From JAFDXJ01 sp038257845 (lineage in GTDB: Bacteria > Bacteroidota > Bacteroidia > Chitinophagales > Chitinophagaceae), in the NCBI GenBank assembly GCA_038257845.1, contig JBBSQL010000002.1, positions 62,001 to 126,000 on the forward strand: 64,000 nt of DNA. Direction: 5' to 3'. Shown in pieces: positions 63,228 to 64,000 of the stretch. The notes below the pieces were generated by a model that was not told where the DNA came from, did not search any database, and was given only the letters and a program-made list of their open reading frames with translations. Each line of letters opens with the position of its first letter. The first letter of the stretch is position 1. The position numbers and the translations under genes were made by a program.

Positions 63228-64000
63228 ATGCATCCCTTCATTGAAATAGCAGGCCGTAAAATTGGTTACGATTATAAGCCATTGGTGATCGCCGAGATTG
63301 GTATCAATCATGAAGGTTCTTTACAAACAGCGAAAGAAATGGTAGATGCCGCAGCCGCTGCGGGTGTAGAAATGATCAAGCATCAAACACATATTGTGGA
63401 AGATGAAATGAGTGGCGCTGCAAAAAATACGATACCGGGAAATGCAAAAGTGAGCATCTATGAAATTATGCGGCGTTGTGCATTGAATGAAGATGAAGAA
63501 ATGGAATTAAAAAATTATGTGGAAAGCAAAAACATGATTTTCATCAGCACACCTTTTAGCCGTGCGGCTGCAAACCGTTTGGAAAAAATGAATATGCCGG
63601 CGTATAAAGTTGGTTCCGGTGAATGTTCTAATTATCCTTTACTGGAACATATTGCTGCATTTGGTAAACCGATTATTTTAAGTACGGGAATGAACACGAT
63701 TGAAAGCGTTGCGAAAGCCGTGAATATTTTCAGGAGAAAAAATATTCCGTATGCTTTATTGCACACCACTAATCTTTATCCCACGCCGAATAAATTAGTG
63801 CGGCTTGGTGCGATGAGTGAATTGCAAAATAATTTTAATGATGCTGTTATAGGCTTGTCTGATCATACATTAAGCAACCATGCCTGTTTCGGCGCAGTGG
63901 CACTGGGTGCAAGCATTTTGGAACGCCACTTCACCGATTCTATGCAAAGGCCCGGGCCGGATATTATTTGTTCGATGGATATAAATGCTTGTACAAATTT
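63228..64000 (+). CDS. NeuB-family nonulosonic acid synthase, 3' end missing
   Basis: The frame starts at ATG 63228 and is open to the window edge (257 codons). MHPFIEIAGRKIG opens it, then VIAEIGINHEGSLQTAKEMVDAA, MIKHQTH, FISTPFSRAAA, YKVGSGECSNYPLL, ILSTGMNT, HTTNLYPTP, VIGLSDHTL and LERHFTDSMQRPGPD, the complete order of NeuB barrel motifs. It condenses phosphoenolpyruvate with a six-carbon amino sugar to give sialic, legionaminic or pseudaminic acid. The C-terminal SAF antifreeze-like domain would lie beyond the edge. Confidence 0.93.
   Translation, partial: MHPFIEIAGRKIGYDYKPLVIAEIGINHEGSLQTAKEMVDAAAAAGVEMIKHQTHIVEDEMSGAAKNTIPGNAKVSIYEIMRRCALNEDEEMELKNYVESKNMIFISTPFSRAAANRLEKMNMPAYKVGSGECSNYPLLEHIAAFGKPIILSTGMNTIESVAKAVNIFRRKNIPYALLHTTNLYPTPNKLVRLGAMSELQNNFNDAVIGLSDHTLSNHACFGAVALGASILERHFTDSMQRPGPDIICSMDINACTN

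Overview
The window (64 kb, AT-rich, roughly 37-40% GC by eye) comes from a member of the Bacteroidota, most likely Chitinophagales/Chitinophagaceae. Evidence: many genes are preceded by the phylum-type -7 box TAnnTTTG and lack clear Shine-Dalgarno sites; there is a type IX secretion plug protein, an UpxY-type antiterminator next to capsule export genes, and the conserved block rpsU-xerC-hpf / tRNA-Thr-Tyr-Gly-Thr-tuf-tRNA-Trp-secE-nusG. The assignment is an inference from content; no database was searched.

Layout. 1-4.4 kb: thioredoxin-like fragment, ClC channel/exchanger, frameshifted EVE-domain gene, nitroreductase, OmpA-like protein. 4.4-6.1 kb: GTTCC palindromes, then rpsF-rpsR-rplI (minus strand). 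6.2-12.6 kb (minus): a CHAT-protease gene directly behind a small gene of unknown function, then a membrane protein and a TPR membrane protein. 12.6-13.9 kb: a RAYT transposase flanked by many CCTATAAGG/CCTTATAGG palindromes. 13.9-17.7 kb: two tandem CocE/NonD hydrolases. 18.2-28.5 kb: NhaD antiporter, a lipoprotein, FtsX-like permease, T9SS plug, SRP RNA, Fsa aldolase, HutU, a GT-C-like membrane protein, riboflavin synthase, S21, XerC. 28.7 kb: HPF.

29-47.5 kb is an accessory island lying between hpf and the tRNA cluster, which are close neighbours in many relatives (established knowledge, recalled, not checked). It carries a quinone/electrophile and redox stress set (DoxX, SnoaL-like, DsbA/FrnE-like, butanediol dehydrogenase, Dps, DoxX, pirin, MhqO-like dioxygenase, MhqD-like esterase, cupin, CodA-like deaminase), a cNMP-domain/thioredoxin-reductase-like fusion of visibly higher GC, an MFS transporter, a frameshifted FUSC gene, a second HPF-like gene, HtrA, and an IS1595 remnant near its right end. 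Several of its genes are broken.

47.9-51.5 kb: tRNA cluster with hairpin-bearing tRNA pseudogenes, tuf, tRNA-Trp, secE, nusG, then (instead of rplK) a DUF4920 gene. 51.6-54.3 kb: GH15 glucoamylase-type gene and tRNA-Pro. 54.3-55.6 kb: gene-free repeat field. 55.8-64 kb: polysaccharide locus (Wza-like lipoprotein, Wzc-like BY-kinase, UpxY-like antiterminator, acyltransferase) running into a nonulosonic-acid set (Gfo/Idh/MocA oxidoreductase, CMP-sugar synthetase, SDR, NeuB-like synthase cut by the window edge).

The candidates most worth pursuing are the two-gene CHAT protease plus unknown partner module, the RAYT with its own palindromic repeats, three further palindromic repeat families of the same design, and tRNA-gene copies whose arms have been replaced by palindromes.
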